Shown piece by piece: positions 1 through 7,265 of a DNA stretch of 64,000 bases. The stretch spans positions 1 to 64,000 of the forward strand of contig NZ_JAEUAT010000021.1 in NCBI RefSeq assembly GCF_019511525.1. The letters are read 5' to 3'. Under the pieces are notes generated by a model, which saw only the letters and a program-made list of their open reading frames with translations, did not search any database and had not been told where the DNA came from. This DNA is from Rhizobium cauense (GTDB lineage Bacteria; Pseudomonadota; Alphaproteobacteria; Rhizobiales; Rhizobiaceae). Numbering within the stretch: position 1 is the stretch's first letter; each line of letters starts with the position of its first letter. Position numbers and translations under genes: made by a program.

Positions 1-52
1 GAGCAATCTTACGGCGTTCGTCCAATCCAATCTGAGAGTAGGTGCGCTTCAT
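1..52 (-). mobile_element. IS30-family transposase, N-terminal end only (cut by window edge)
   Basis: Read on the minus strand from an ATG at 52, the frame gives MKRTYSQIGLDERRKIA and runs off the window. This matches the opening of the IS30 transposase helix-turn-helix region, which typically reads R.Y.QL..ERR.IA. An AAGGA-type ribosome site lies upstream. The terminal inverted repeat should lie in the next 50-80 bases, but I could not define it. Only 17 residues are visible, so the family call is tentative and completeness cannot be judged. Confidence 0.6.
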
Positions 53-272
53 TGCATCGTCCTTGCAATTGATAACCCATTGGGATCATTAGCAAGTCGC
101 ACTTCATTCTAGAACCCACCGGCTACAATACAAATGTCGGATAAGATAGGTTATGGAACAATAAGATTAATCTCAGGCGGCCGGCAGCTTCGCCATGATG
201 ACGCCTTCCCCCTCATGGAAAGGTCTTCTCTTTCAGCTTGTTACCAACCGATTCTCATGCGAACAGCGAAAC
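53..272. other. Intergenic, probable IS end plus spacer
   Basis: No plausible gene is seen here. The left part (to about 120) probably contains the terminal repeat of the IS30 element. The rest is the 3' flank of the minus-strand GntR gene, and I see no convincing terminator in it. Confidence 0.4.
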
Positions 273-950
273 TCATTCGCCCTTGACGGTCGCGAATACG
301 ACGCTCGCGTCGCTGACGATTGCAACATGCGCATAAGCCGCCTGGCCCGCCGCGACAGCATCGCCGCGCATGATAGCCGTCACGATCACGTCGTGCTCGT
401 CATAGGATTTTGCCAGTCGGCCGGGCAAACGGAACTGCGCGCGACGAAATGGTGCCAACCGTGCACGAGTCTGGGTCACCAACTCGTAGATGTGATCATT
501 ATGCGCGCCGCGATAGAGCCGCGAATGGAACTCGGTATTGTGCGCCGCGTATTCTTCGTTCGCGCCGGCGTGGACGAGCTTTGCCGAACTCCGATGCAAA
601 AACTCCAGTCCGCGTCTTTCGTCGATCGTCATGCGTTCAGCCGAAAGCCGCGCGCAAATGGCCTCGAGTTCCGACATGGCCTCGAACATCGAGTGAAGAT
701 AGGCTTCCGTCACATTTGCCACGGTCGCGCTGCGGTTCGGTTCGCGATCCACCAACCCCATCGCACCGAGCTCGCGCAACGCTTCACGCACCGGTGTTCG
801 CGACACTTGGAAACGTGCCGCCAGTGAAATCTCGTCCAGTTTCTCGCCCGGCAGCAATGCTCCCGTGACGATCATATCGGCCATCGCGCGGACCATTTGT
901 TCAACGGTCGTGCCGGCCCTTACCACTTGTCTGCGCTTGAGCTGATTCAC
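273..950 (-). CDS. GntR-family transcriptional regulator, FCD (FadR) subfamily
   Basis: This 225-residue protein has a winged helix-turn-helix at about residues 17-80 (ISLAARFQVSRTPVREALREL is the recognition region) and a C-terminal all-helical FCD effector domain. FCD regulators bind small carboxylate or amide metabolites and usually repress a neighbouring catabolic operon. It is divergent from the cyanuric acid/biuret operon and is its most likely local regulator. The start is a GTG at 950 with a weak ribosome site. A TTGCATACAA site 20 bases upstream of the start suggests autoregulation. The regulator class is clear; the effector is inferred. Confidence 0.9.
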   Translation of the reverse strand: MNQLKRRQVVRAGTTVEQMVRAMADMIVTGALLPGEKLDEISLAARFQVSRTPVREALRELGAMGLVDREPNRSATVANVTEAYLHSMFEAMSELEAICARLSAERMTIDERRGLEFLHRSSAKLVHAGANEEYAAHNTEFHSRLYRGAHNDHIYELVTQTRARLAPFRRAQFRLPGRLAKSYDEHDVIVTAIMRGDAVAAGQAAYAHVAIVSDASVVFATVKGE

Positions 951-970
951 GTTCTGCCGATTTCCCTAGA

Positions 971-980
971 TTGCATACAA
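971..980. promoter_or_regulatory. Putative GntR/FCD operator 1
   Basis: TTGCATACAA is a near-perfect palindrome and one base away from TTGTATACAA, a common FCD-type operator core. It lies just upstream of the GntR start codon. Related sequences recur at 1125-1134 (CTGCATGCAG) and 1204-1213 (TTGCATACAG), so the divergent region carries three similar boxes. Confidence 0.5.
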
Positions 981-1121
981 ATTCGTTCTGTACTCCGAGA
1001 AGTCAAATAGTTTCGTCTTTTTATTGGCTTTCAGGCGGATTTTCAGCTCTGCAGACCATCACCAAAGTCGATGTATGCCTAAATATAACCCTCTGATTAT
1101 TTTTCGACCAACAGCTCACCA

Positions 1122-1149
1122 AAACTGCATGCAGTTTGCGCAACGCAAA
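1122..1149. promoter_or_regulatory. Overlapping palindromes upstream of the sigma-54 promoter
   Basis: AAACTGCATGCAGTTT (1122-1137) is a perfect 16-base palindrome. It runs into TTTGCG-CAA-CGCAAA (1135-1149), a second palindrome with a three-base spacer. The stretch also contains TGC-N11-GCA (1126-1142), the outer spacing of NtrC boxes. It lies roughly 65-80 bases upstream of the promoter, a usual place for an enhancer-binding activator. It could serve the GntR protein, NtrC, or both. Confidence 0.45.
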
Positions 1150-1190
1150 TCTGGTTCGATATTTTATTCAATGAAATCAGATCTATAAAA

Positions 1191-1208
1191 CTTGGCACGC
1201 TCATTGCA
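1191..1208 (+). promoter_or_regulatory. Sigma-54 (RpoN) -24/-12 promoter
   Basis: The sequence CTTGGCACG-CTCA-TTGCA contains GG at 1194-1195 and GC at 1206-1207 with exactly ten bases between them. This matches the consensus TGGCACG-N4-TTGCA fully. It predicts a transcript start near 1218-1220, about 45 bases before the substrate-binding protein start codon, so the whole catabolic operon would depend on RpoN and an activator such as NtrC. Confidence 0.8.
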
Positions 1209-1213
1209 TACAG
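1204..1213. promoter_or_regulatory. Putative GntR/FCD operator overlapping the -12 element
   Basis: TTGCATACAG resembles the box at 971-980 and shares bases 1204-1208 with the -12 element. A repressor bound here would block sigma-54 polymerase directly. Confidence 0.45.
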
Positions 1214-1262
1214 TTTTTTCGTGACGTTTTTCGAACCGGCCCTGGCCGCAAGGAGCATTCCG

Positions 1263-2387
1263 ATGACCAAACTCCTTTCCATGAACCGCCGCCATTTCCT
1301 TCAGGCTTCCGCAGCCGGCGCACTCGCCCTGACGCCGGGCCTGCTGCCAGGCCGGGCCCTCGCCCAGACCGCTGTGGCTGTCGGCTTCATCTACGTCGGC
1401 CCCAAGGACGACTACGGTTACAACCAGGCGCATGCCGAAGGTGCTGCCGCACTGAAGGGGCTGCCGGGCATCACGATCGTAGAAGAGGAAAATGTCCCGG
1501 AAACCGTCGACGTCCAGAAGACCATGGAGTCGATGATCAACCTCGACGGCGCAACGTTGATCTTCCCGACCTCGTTCGGATACTTCGACCTCCATATGCT
1601 GGCAATGGCTGCGAAATACCCCGATGTCCAATTCCGTCATTGCGGCGGTCTCTGGCAGGAAGGCAAGAACCCTGCGAACACCGGTTCGTACTTCGGCTAT
1701 ATCTTCCAGGGTCAGTATCTCAATGGGGTTGCGGCCGGCTACACGTCGAAGAGCAAGAAGATCGGCTTTGTCGCCGCCAAGCCCATTCCGCAGGTGGTGC
1801 AGAACATCAACGCGTTCCTGCTCGGAGCACGCTCGGTCGATCCTTCAATCACCTGCCAGGTTATTTTCACGGGCGAATGGTCGCTTGCCGTCAAGGAAGC
1901 CGAAGCAACCAATGCGCTGATTGACCAGGGTGCAGATGTGATCACCTGCCATGTCGACAGCCCGAAAGTGGTCGTCGAAACGGCCGCCGGTCGCGGGGCT
2001 TTCGTCTGCGGCTATCACGCCAACCAGAGCCCGCTGGCACCTGAAAAGTATCTGACCGGCGCTGAATGGGCCTGGGGCAACGTCTACGCCGATTTCGTCA
2101 AGAAGGCTCAGGCCGGCGAAAAGCTCGGCAACTTCGTACGCGGCGGCCTCAAGGACGGTTTCGTCAAGATGAGCCCGCTTGGACCTGCGGTGCCGGCCGA
2201 GGGACGTACGAAGTTCGATGCCACGCTTGCAGAGATGAAGACCGGCAAGTTCTCGGTGTTCAAGGGACCGATCAAGGACAACAAGGGCAATGTCGTTGTC
2301 ACGGCAGACAAGAGCTATGCCGAAGATGCGATCGAACTCGAGAGCATGGCCTACCTCGTGGAAGGCGTCGTCGGATCCACGGCCTGA
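1263..2387 (+). CDS. BMP-family ABC transporter substrate-binding protein (Tat-exported)
   Basis: This protein of 374 residues begins with a twin-arginine signal (NRRHFLQ at residues 8-14, a hydrophobic stretch, then an ALA cleavage site near residue 35). The mature part is of the BMP/Med family, whose members bind nucleosides and related heterocycles. The start at 1263 is preceded by AAGGAG at 1250-1255; an in-frame ATG at 1221 lacks this. It is the first gene of the operon, followed by two permease genes. Cyanuric acid or a related ureide ring is an inferred ligand from context. Confidence 0.9.
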   Translation: MTKLLSMNRRHFLQASAAGALALTPGLLPGRALAQTAVAVGFIYVGPKDDYGYNQAHAEGAAALKGLPGITIVEEENVPETVDVQKTMESMINLDGATLIFPTSFGYFDLHMLAMAAKYPDVQFRHCGGLWQEGKNPANTGSYFGYIFQGQYLNGVAAGYTSKSKKIGFVAAKPIPQVVQNINAFLLGARSVDPSITCQVIFTGEWSLAVKEAEATNALIDQGADVITCHVDSPKVVVETAAGRGAFVCGYHANQSPLAPEKYLTGAEWAWGNVYADFVKKAQAGEKLGNFVRGGLKDGFVKMSPLGPAVPAEGRTKFDATLAEMKTGKFSVFKGPIKDNKGNVVVTADKSYAEDAIELESMAYLVEGVVGSTA

Positions 2388-2405
2388 GCCAGAGAGAGAA
2401 GCGTC

Positions 2406-3536
2406 ATGACAGTCGAAGCGAACACGTCTGCAATAGCAATGGCTTCCCGACCATCGCCGGCGTTTAGGCCCATCCTTGAGTGGATCGCGCGGCGAGCGGA
2501 ACCTGTCGTTATCAGTTTCGGCGCGATCCTGGTCGGTCTGGCGCTTTTCTCCATCTTCATCGTGCTTATCGGCAAATCGCCGATTAGCCTGTTCCAGCTG
2601 ATGTACACGGGTGGATTCGGTAGCTGGTTCTCGATTCAGAACAGCCTAAGCAGGGCGGCCCCACTGCTTCTGACCGCGCTTTGCGTCGCACTGCCGGCCC
2701 GTCTGGGGCTGGTTATCATCGGCGGCGAGGGCGCGGTGGTGCTGGGTGGTGTCGCCGCCGCGGCAGCGGCGCTGCCATTCGTCGGAACGCTGCCTGCCCT
2801 CTTCGTTCTGCTTCTTATGGCGGCGGCGGCGATGATCGTCGGCGGCGTCTGGATCGGGCTGGCCGGCTTCCTTCGTCACTACAGGGGCGTCAACGAGACC
2901 ATTTCATCTCTGCTTCTCGCTTATATCGCGATCGCTCTGATGAACCAGTTCGTGGAAGGGCCACTCCGCGATCCAGCAAGCCTGAACAAACCCTCCACAG
3001 CCCCCCTGCCCGCCGAATACATGCTCGGAAAGATACCCGGAATGGACGTGCATTGGGGACTCGCCATTGGCGTGATCGCATGCATTGTCTCCTGGGTGCT
3101 GATCGAAGTCACAAGCTATGGCTTTGCGGCGCGTATCGCGGGCGGCAATGTTCGCGCAGCACAGATCCAGGGGCTGCCGGTCGGCCGCCTGGTCGTCGGT
3201 TTCACTGCAATCGCCGGCAGCTTTGCCGGTCTTGCCGGAATGATCGAGGTGGCTGCAGTCCAAGGTAGCGCAAATGCCTCGCTGGCAGCGGGCTACGGCT
3301 ACACGGGCGTCCTCGTTGCCTTCCTGGCGCGACACAATCCACTGGCGATTATTCCTGTCGCCATTCTGCTTGGCGGCATCGATGCGTCGGGTGGGCTGAT
3401 CCAGCGCCGTATGGCGTTGCCTGACGCGACGGTTCTGGTGCTGCAAGGAACGCTCTTCGTCGTGATCCTTCTCTTCGAGACGTTCTACGGCCGCTTCAAG
3501 TTCTTCAATCCCGACCTCTGGAAAAGGAGCGCATGA
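2406..3536 (+). CDS. BMP-type ABC transporter permease 1
   Basis: The 376-residue protein is strongly hydrophobic with about nine or ten membrane segments. It belongs to the BPD_transp_2 permease group that also serves ribose and nucleoside importers. It follows the binding protein by 18 bases with an AGAGAGAAG ribosome site. Its stop overlaps the next permease start in an ATGA arrangement, so the two permeases are probably translationally coupled and form a heterodimeric channel. Confidence 0.9.
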   Translation: MTVEANTSAIAMASRPSPAFRPILEWIARRAEPVVISFGAILVGLALFSIFIVLIGKSPISLFQLMYTGGFGSWFSIQNSLSRAAPLLLTALCVALPARLGLVIIGGEGAVVLGGVAAAAAALPFVGTLPALFVLLLMAAAAMIVGGVWIGLAGFLRHYRGVNETISSLLLAYIAIALMNQFVEGPLRDPASLNKPSTAPLPAEYMLGKIPGMDVHWGLAIGVIACIVSWVLIEVTSYGFAARIAGGNVRAAQIQGLPVGRLVVGFTAIAGSFAGLAGMIEVAAVQGSANASLAAGYGYTGVLVAFLARHNPLAIIPVAILLGGIDASGGLIQRRMALPDATVLVLQGTLFVVILLFETFYGRFKFFNPDLWKRSA

Positions 3537-4462
3537 TGGAAGCGAGCGGCATCGGCATATGGGGCGTCCCACTCGCCATATTCGCGGGCGCGATCCGCGT
3601 TTCGACACCCTTCATCTTCGTCAGCCTCGGCGAGGCCATCACCGAGCGCTCCGGCCGCATCAATCTAGGGCTCGAAGGCACGTTGGTCTTCGGCGCCATG
3701 ACCGCGTACGCGGTGGCGGTGCTCAGTGGTTCACCCTGGCTCGGTGTGCTGGCGGCCATGGGCACCGGCGCAGTTTTCGGCCTGATCCACGGATGGATCT
3801 GCAAATGGCCCAAGGTCAACGACATCGCGATCGGCATCGCCATGATGCAATTCGGTCTTGGACTTGCCTTCTTCCTTGGCAAGCCCTTCATCCAACCAGC
3901 TGCACCGCGCCTGCCGTCGATCCCGCTCGGCGCTTGGTCCGGCCTTCCCCAGGTTCAAGCGGCCCTGAACATCAATGTGCTTTTCATTCTGGGCGGCGCA
4001 CTTGCCATCTTTCTGTGGTGGGCGTTCAGAAATACCAGGATCGGCCTCGTGCTGCGCGTTGTCGGTGACAGCACCGATGCGGCTCGCGCGATGGGAATAA
4101 ACCCGGATCGTGTCCGTCTTCTGGCGACAGCAGTCGGCGGGTCACTGGCTGCCGTCGGCGGTGCTTACCTATCGCTCTATTATCCCGGCTCCTGGAACGA
4201 AGGGATATCTTCTGGACAGGGCCTGATGGCGGTGGCGCTGGTGATCTTCGCGCGCTGGAACCCGATCGGCTGCTTCCTGGCGGCCCTTCTCTTCGGTGGC
4301 GCAGGTGCGCTTGGCCCTGCCCTGCAATCGGTCGGCGTCACGCAGGGCTACTACCTGTTCTACGCGGCTCCCTATGTTCTGACGCTCGTCATCCTCATTG
4401 CCACATCCTCGCCTACCCGTTCGCTTGCCGGGGCCCCCGGCGCATTGTCGCTCACGAAATAA
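3533..4462 (+). CDS. BMP-type ABC transporter permease 2
   Basis: The 309-residue polytopic protein is the second BPD_transp_2 permease. Near the N-terminus it has the typical ERSGRINLGLEGTLVFGA segment of nucleoside-type permeases (SLGEAITERSGRINLGLEG class). It starts inside the stop codon of permease 1. With the ATPase at 7266 it completes the importer. Confidence 0.9.
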   Translation: MMEASGIGIWGVPLAIFAGAIRVSTPFIFVSLGEAITERSGRINLGLEGTLVFGAMTAYAVAVLSGSPWLGVLAAMGTGAVFGLIHGWICKWPKVNDIAIGIAMMQFGLGLAFFLGKPFIQPAAPRLPSIPLGAWSGLPQVQAALNINVLFILGGALAIFLWWAFRNTRIGLVLRVVGDSTDAARAMGINPDRVRLLATAVGGSLAAVGGAYLSLYYPGSWNEGISSGQGLMAVALVIFARWNPIGCFLAALLFGGAGALGPALQSVGVTQGYYLFYAAPYVLTLVILIATSSPTRSLAGAPGALSLTK

Positions 4463-4472
4463 AGGATCTGCC

Positions 4473-5489
4473 ATGAATGGTCTCGGCGGTCTCAACAAAT
4501 CCGAACATGGCGTCGGCATTGGTCTTGTTCAGCTTCAGCTTCCCGTCACACTCACCAAGGACGACCTTGCGAGGCAGACGCAGGTAATTGTTGACCTCGT
4601 CGGCAAGGCCCGCCGTAACCAGGCAGGTATGGATCTTGTCGTCTTCCCGGAGTATGCGCTGCATGGCCTGTCGATGGACATCAACCCCGAGATCATGTGC
4701 TCGCTCGACGGACCTGAAGTTGCGGCCTTCAAGAACGCCTGCCGCGAGCACCGCATCTGGGGCTGCTTTTCGATCATGGAGTTCAATCCAGATGGGATGC
4801 CGTACAACTCTGGCATCGTCATCGACGATAGCGGCGAACTGAAGCTTTATTATCGGAAAATGCATCCATGGGTACCCGTCGAACCCTGGGAGCCGGGCAA
4901 TTTGGGCATTCCGGTGATCGAGGGACCGAAAGGCGCGAAACTCGCACTCATCATCTGCCATGATGGGATGTTTCCCGAAATGGCGCGGGAATGTGCTTAC
5001 AGGGGCGCCGAGATCATGATTCGGACGGCGGGCTATACAGCCCCGATCCGCGACAGTTGGAAGTTCACCAACCAGTCAAACGCCTTTTGCAACCTGATGG
5101 TCACGGTCAATGTCTGCATGTCCGGTTCAGACGGCACGTTCGACTCCATGGGCGAAGGCATGATCTGCAATTTTGACGGCGTGATCATCGCTCACGGCGC
5201 ATCCGGGCGCCCGAACGAAATCATCACCGCTGAAGTCCGCCCTGACCTCGTGCGCGAGGCGCGACGAAACTGGGGCGTCGAGAACAACATCTACCAGCTC
5301 GGCCATCGCGGTTATGTCGCCGTGACCGGCGGCGCCGGCGATGCCCCTTACACCTACATGCACGACCTAATTGCGGGCCGCTACCGTTTGCCGTGGGAAG
5401 ATGACGTCAAGGTCGTCGATGGCACGTCCTGCGGCTTCGAAAAGCCGACGCGGCTCTATGGCGAAACTTTCAAGCTTGCAGGCGAATAG
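4473..5489 (+). CDS. amiF: Formamidase (AmiF), nitrilase superfamily
   Basis: This 338-residue enzyme should hydrolyse formamide to formate and ammonia. The nitrilase-fold triad is present at E60 (VFPEYALHG), K129 (YRKMHPW) and C162 (ICHDGMFPE). The whole chain follows AmiF, including the late motif NNIYQLGHRGYVA and the WED segment near the C-terminus. The start at 4473 gives E60 the same number as I recall for the Helicobacter enzyme. It lies 10 bases after permease 2 and 9 bases before the biuret hydrolase gene. Its place among ureide-degrading enzymes is unusual; another short amide could be the real substrate. Confidence 0.87.
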   Translation: MNGLGGLNKSEHGVGIGLVQLQLPVTLTKDDLARQTQVIVDLVGKARRNQAGMDLVVFPEYALHGLSMDINPEIMCSLDGPEVAAFKNACREHRIWGCFSIMEFNPDGMPYNSGIVIDDSGELKLYYRKMHPWVPVEPWEPGNLGIPVIEGPKGAKLALIICHDGMFPEMARECAYRGAEIMIRTAGYTAPIRDSWKFTNQSNAFCNLMVTVNVCMSGSDGTFDSMGEGMICNFDGVIIAHGASGRPNEIITAEVRPDLVREARRNWGVENNIYQLGHRGYVAVTGGAGDAPYTYMHDLIAGRYRLPWEDDVKVVDGTSCGFEKPTRLYGETFKLAGE

Positions 5490-5498
5490 GAGAAGACG

Positions 5499-6209
5499 AT
5501 GGATACGATGGATACGATGGTCGAGACCAAGGGACACTACATCAATGCCGATCCATACGCCTGGCCCTATAACGGCGCATTGAGACCCGACAACACGGCG
5601 CTGATCATTATCGACATGCAGACCGATTTCTGTGGTCCCGGCGGCTATGTCGATCATATGGGTTATGATCTTTCGCTGGTGCGCGCTCCGATCGAGCCGA
5701 TCAAGCGAGTGCTATCGGCCATGCGCGCCAAGGGCTATCACATCATCCACACCCGAGAGGGTCACCGGCCTGATCTCGCTGACCTGCCGGCGAACAAACG
5801 CTGGCGCTCGCAACGCATCAATGCTGGCATCGGTGATGCCGGCCCCTGCGGCCGCATCCTCGTTCGCGGTGAGCCGGGCTGGGATATCATCGATGAACTG
5901 AAGCCTATCGAAGGCGAGACGATCATCGACAAGCCCGGCAAGGGTTCCTTCTGCGCTACGGATCTCGAACTAATCCTTAACCAGAAGCGCGTTGAAAACA
6001 TCATCCTCACGGGGATCACCACCGACGTCTGCGTTCACACAACGATGCGCGAGGCCAACGATCGCGGTTTCGAGTGCCTGCTACTCGAAGACTGCTGCGG
6101 CGCCACCGACTATGGCAACCACCTCGCCGCCATCAAGATGGTGAAGATGCAGGGCGGCGTATTCGGATCCGTGTCCAACTCGGCCACCCTGATCGAGGCG
6201 CTTCCCTGA
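5499..6209 (+). CDS. biuH: Biuret hydrolase (BiuH-like), isochorismatase superfamily
   Basis: This 236-residue cysteine hydrolase should cleave biuret to allophanate and ammonia. Catalytic residues are D39 (IIIDMQTDF), K145 (DKPGKGSF) and C178 (GITTDVC), with Q218 (KMQGG) also conserved. Subtracting three gives 36, 142, 175 and 215, the numbering I recall for the Rhizobium leguminosarum enzyme. The gene starts with a tandem MDT-MDT-M repeat. The AGGAG at 5488-5492 favours the first ATG at 5499. Its stop overlaps the next start (TGATG). Specificity is inferred from motif and neighbours. Confidence 0.85.
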   Translation: MDTMDTMVETKGHYINADPYAWPYNGALRPDNTALIIIDMQTDFCGPGGYVDHMGYDLSLVRAPIEPIKRVLSAMRAKGYHIIHTREGHRPDLADLPANKRWRSQRINAGIGDAGPCGRILVRGEPGWDIIDELKPIEGETIIDKPGKGSFCATDLELILNQKRVENIILTGITTDVCVHTTMREANDRGFECLLLEDCCGATDYGNHLAAIKMVKMQGGVFGSVSNSATLIEALP

Positions 6210-7264
6210 TGCCGTCGTTGCGTGCGCATGTCTTTCGCGTCCCGGCAAATAGCCCGGACGATGTCTCAGGCGTCAAAGCCTTGTTCGCCGAACGATTTAA
6301 TGCATCCGAGGTGGTCGCTGTGCTCGGCAAGACCGAGGGCAACGGCTGCGTCAACGACTTCACCCGAGGCTACGCCACGCGAAGCTTCGAATTGCTGTTC
6401 CGCGATCAAAATGTCGACAGCGTCTCTATCGTCATGTCCGGTGGCACGGAAGGCGCTCTCTCCCCCCATTGGACCGTCTTCGCGCGCGAAAAGGTCGAGC
6501 AGCCCGGAGAAGGGGCGCTGGCAATCGGTGTTGCGCGCACCCCTACCCTGCCGCCGGAACAGCTCGGTCGACGCGAACAGATCCGTATGGTTGCTACAGC
6601 GGTTAAGGCGGCCATCCGGGATGCAGGGATCGAGGACGCTGCCGATGTGCACTTCGTGCAGATCAAATGCCCCTTGTTGACCTCTCAGCGGATCGCCGAG
6701 GCAGAAGCGTCTGGCAAGACGACAGCCACGCGCGATACATTGAAATCGATGGCGCTGTCACGCGGCGCGTCGGCCCTCGGCGTTGCGGTTGCACTTGGCG
6801 AGGTGGATATCGATGCCATCGCCGACGGCGACATCTGCGGCCGTTTCGATCTCTATTCCCGATGCGCATCAGCTTCCGCAGGCGTCGAACTTCTCGACCA
6901 TGAGATTGTCGTGCTTGGCATGAGCGCAGGGTGGTCTGGACCTCTCGCCATCGACCACGCCGTCATGCGTGACGCGATTGACGCTGGATCTGTTCGGGCC
7001 GCCTGGGATCGACTGCCAATGGCAGGGAAACTTACGGCAGTGCTAGCGAAAGCCGAGCCGGATCCGTCCGGTCAGGTCCGCGGCAGGCGCCATACTATGT
7101 TGAACGATTCCGATATCGCCGGGACCCGTCATGCCCGCGCCTTCGTCGGCGGGGTGCTCGCCGGTGTCTTTGGCATGACCGATCTCTATGTATCGGGCGG
7201 CGCCGAACACCAGGGACCGCCGGGTGGCGGGCCGGTTGCCATCATCGTTGAAAAGGAGACCTGA
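6209..7264 (+). CDS. atzD: Ring-opening amidohydrolase: cyanuric acid hydrolase (or barbiturase)
   Basis: The 351-residue protein belongs to the AtzD/TrzD/barbiturase family, which has three repeated domains each giving one Lys and one Ser. The pairs are visible at K41/S77 (LGKTEGNG, SGGTEG), K153/S223 (QIKCPLL, ASASAGVE) and K281/S329 (LAKAEPD, YVSGGAEHQ). Cyanuric acid hydrolase opens the triazine ring to carboxybiuret, which decarboxylates to biuret. Its place directly after biuH and in one operon with atzF supports cyanuric acid rather than barbiturate. The start overlaps the biuH stop by one base. Confidence 0.82.
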   Translation: MPSLRAHVFRVPANSPDDVSGVKALFAERFNASEVVAVLGKTEGNGCVNDFTRGYATRSFELLFRDQNVDSVSIVMSGGTEGALSPHWTVFAREKVEQPGEGALAIGVARTPTLPPEQLGRREQIRMVATAVKAAIRDAGIEDAADVHFVQIKCPLLTSQRIAEAEASGKTTATRDTLKSMALSRGASALGVAVALGEVDIDAIADGDICGRFDLYSRCASASAGVELLDHEIVVLGMSAGWSGPLAIDHAVMRDAIDAGSVRAAWDRLPMAGKLTAVLAKAEPDPSGQVRGRRHTMLNDSDIAGTRHARAFVGGVLAGVFGMTDLYVSGGAEHQGPPGGGPVAIIVEKET

Positions 7265-7265
7265 A

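Noticed and set aside
195-868. Plus-strand frames opposite the GntR gene
   Set aside because: They are antisense shadows of a clearly conserved regulator and show no family features.
950-1262. ykkC/guanidine-type riboswitch upstream of the transporter
   Set aside because: The leader after the predicted sigma-54 start is only about 45 bases and shows no conserved riboswitch motif.
6209-7264. Barbiturase of oxidative pyrimidine catabolism
   Set aside because: The family cannot exclude it, but biuH and atzF in the same operon and the absence of a ureidomalonase or uracil oxidase favour cyanuric acid hydrolase.
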